Source: Chloroflexota bacterium
Lineage (GTDB): Bacteria > Chloroflexota > Anaerolineae > Promineifilales > Promineifilaceae
Assembly (NCBI GenBank): GCA_024223125.1
Contig: JAAEOP010000503.1
Span: 1 to 6,009 of the forward strand
Length of the DNA: 6,009 bases
Direction: 5' to 3'
The notes under the pieces were generated by a model that saw nothing but the letters and a program-made list of their open reading frames with translations, made no database searches and was not told the origin of the DNA. Position 1 is the first letter of the stretch. Each line of letters begins with the position of its first letter. Of this stretch, positions 5,135 through 6,009 are shown one piece after another. The position numbers and the translations under genes were made by a program.

Positions 5135-5413
5135 TTAAGCAAACTGCTCGTGTAATTTAGCCATTTGTGCCTTCTTGGAAGATGCTCCCATCATAGCTAC
5201 CATATCAATCATATGCCGAAATATAGCTTCAACAGCTTGCAGGGAAGGTTCTAAAAATCGATGGAAATGGGATAGCATGAACCCTTGAACTAGCCTATAC
5301 GAACACTCAAAGCTAAATTCATATTCTCTACCGTACAATTAGAGGTACGAATCTAACACAATACTGACGGACAAAAGCTCAGACATTGGGTACAGTCTCT
5401 GGTGAACAATCAT
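5135..5413 (-). pseudogene. Unknown short minus-strand ORF, possibly with an internal stop
   Basis: The firm part is 5338-5135: 67 codons starting at TTG immediately after an in-frame TAA (5341-5339), rich in Met and His and probably helical, ending L-H-E-Q-F-A. The same frame continues upstream of that TAA for 24 codons to an ATG at 5413, so the whole could be a 91-residue gene with one nonsense codon. Neither start has a ribosome binding site. An internal ATG would give 47 aa. The upstream part overlaps the left end of the candidate IS, so the two may have been joined by insertion. I do not recognise the protein; it may be a gene relic or a chance frame. Confidence 0.3.
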
Positions 5414-5909
5414 AGACTAAAAACCGAGAGAAAACTGAAAATAGTTGTTTATATTTTTGCATAAAGCCCATAAACAGACTCTCTTTAGTTTTCAGTAAAG
5501 AAAACAGGAGTACCTAATGTCTGATAACAGAAGAGTATACAATCAAGTATTAAAAACGCTCAAGAAATTGATGCCCACCACCAAGCAAACTTACGTTGTA
5601 ACCTTGTCGATGATGATAAGTGGGATAGTAACAGGCAAAAAAGCACAGTTAAGTATCATGAGTGGTGAAATACCATCTCAAACAGCAAAGTCAGCCAGCA
5701 TTGAAATGCGGATGCGACGTTTTGTCAAGAATGACAAAATAGACGAAAAGGTGATGTACCTGCCATTTGCCTGAAAACTCCGTAAATCTATAGGCATTTA
5801 TTGTAGCTTTTGTGCAAATGTCAACAGGATTGCTGTGTTCAAGTATCGTCTTATCGACAAGTCAACAATCAAACGCTGTAGCAACTGTTCACAAGATGAC
5901 TAGAACCAA
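5386..5909. mobile_element. Candidate internally deleted insertion sequence (about 524 bp)
   Basis: Left end AGTCTCTGGTGAACAAT (5394-5410) matches the reverse complement of the right end, AGTCATCTTGTGAACAGT (5884-5901), with one gap and two mismatches. TTGG outside each (5386-5389; CCAA 5906-5909) extends the similarity to about 20 of 24 aligned positions. Between them lie a promoter-like leader, a ribosome binding site (AGGAG, 5506-5510) and an 85-codon transposase start, but no catalytic region. No target duplication is obvious, so exact ends are uncertain. The span 5775-5883 holds no recognisable coding sequence. Confidence 0.5.
5517..5774 (+). pseudogene. Transposase N-terminal fragment (IS4-like, DDE type)
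   Basis: ATG 5517 follows AGGAG (5506-5510) at a good distance, and the frame ends at TGA after 85 codons. The sequence is basic: K-T-L-K-K-L-M-P (13-20), then M-M-I-S-G-I-V-T-G-K-K-A-Q-L-S (32-46) and M-R-M-R-R-F-V-K-N (64-72), closing with Y-L-P-F-A (81-85). This is the N-terminal pattern I associate with IS4-type transposases of Chloroflexota, where a helical region with '...KKAQLS...' and '...R..RF..N' precedes the DDE domain. Full-length relatives have roughly 350-400 residues, so the catalytic part is gone and the product should be inactive, though it might still bind IS ends. The continuation after 5774 does not look like transposase in any frame, consistent with deletion rather than a single nonsense mutation. 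Confidence 0.6.
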
Positions 5910-5934
5910 AATTATGCCAACTCGTCATATATCG

Positions 5935-5959
5935 ACCAACTATCAGTCAGTTGGTTTTT
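5935..5959 (+). terminator. Factor-independent terminator just right of the IS remnant
   Basis: ACCAACT (5935-5941), loop ATCAGTC (5942-5948), AGTTGGT (5949-5955), then TTTT (5956-5959) and a further T-rich stretch (G-TATTTT). It would end rightward transcription from the transposase fragment. The stem is only 7 bp with moderate GC, so strength may be modest. Confidence 0.55.
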
Positions 5960-6009
5960 GTATTTTACCGCACGCAAACCGAACAATACTCTCTCCCAAG
6001 ATTTTGGAA

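Noticed and set aside
5794..5827. Minus-strand TTGACA with TACAAT as a promoter
   Set aside because: Spacing to the best -10 match is 13 bp, too short; at 17 bp the -10 is poor and no gene follows.
1..6009. CRISPR array, tRNA or rRNA genes, toxin-antitoxin or phage-defence operon
   Set aside because: No regularly spaced repeats, no cloverleaf with a CCA-proximal arm, no rRNA-like segment and no recognisable defence domain were found on either strand.

Overview
The window looks like a piece of a mid-GC bacterial chromosome, most likely from the Chloroflexota (an Anaerolineae- or Caldilineae-like filamentous lineage). Three things suggest this, none of them proof: the 71-residue 'GH.D..WS.W..GL' protein at 243-458, a type I recall mainly from that phylum; the mosaic surface protein at 3302-5062 (carbohydrate-binding-like, LysM and SdrD-like modules); and a strong excess of the palindrome CGGCCG inside the two long genes.

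Layout. Positions 1-242 hold no convincing gene, only an imperfect hairpin and a short tandem repeat upstream of a two-gene operon. The operon (243-1980) encodes a 71-aa soluble protein whose end overlaps by 8 bp the start of a 509-aa membrane protein. That protein has an apolipoprotein N-acyltransferase (Lnt)-like plan: N-terminal membrane segments, then a nitrilase-superfamily domain with an intact Glu-Lys-Cys triad, then an extra C-terminal membrane helix.

From 1981 to about 3140 lies a graveyard of mobile elements with no intact gene: (i) an orphan ribosome-binding site and 11-codon ORF; (ii) the decayed N-terminus of a Tn3-family transposase on the minus strand; (iii) a 138-bp MITE/REP-like palindromic element inserted into that remnant at CTAG, whose removal restores the reading frame; (iv) a second, plus-strand broken gene, probably the N-terminal part of another transposase. 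A factor-independent terminator and a candidate promoter with a palindrome separate this from the next gene.

3302-5062 is one well-formed gene for a secreted, membrane-anchored surface protein. Positions 5063-6009 are again accessory: a short minus-strand ORF of unknown nature, then a candidate internally deleted insertion sequence (5386-5909) with imperfect terminal inverted repeats flanking an 85-codon transposase N-terminal fragment, and a terminator hairpin just outside it.

Functionally, the Lnt-like protein and the surface protein both concern the cell envelope, but nothing here shows that they work together. I see no CRISPR array, tRNA, rRNA, defence system or other clear new system. 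The most informative observations are the nested insertions, the paired compensatory changes in the MITE hairpins, the candidate IS ends and the CGGCCG excess.
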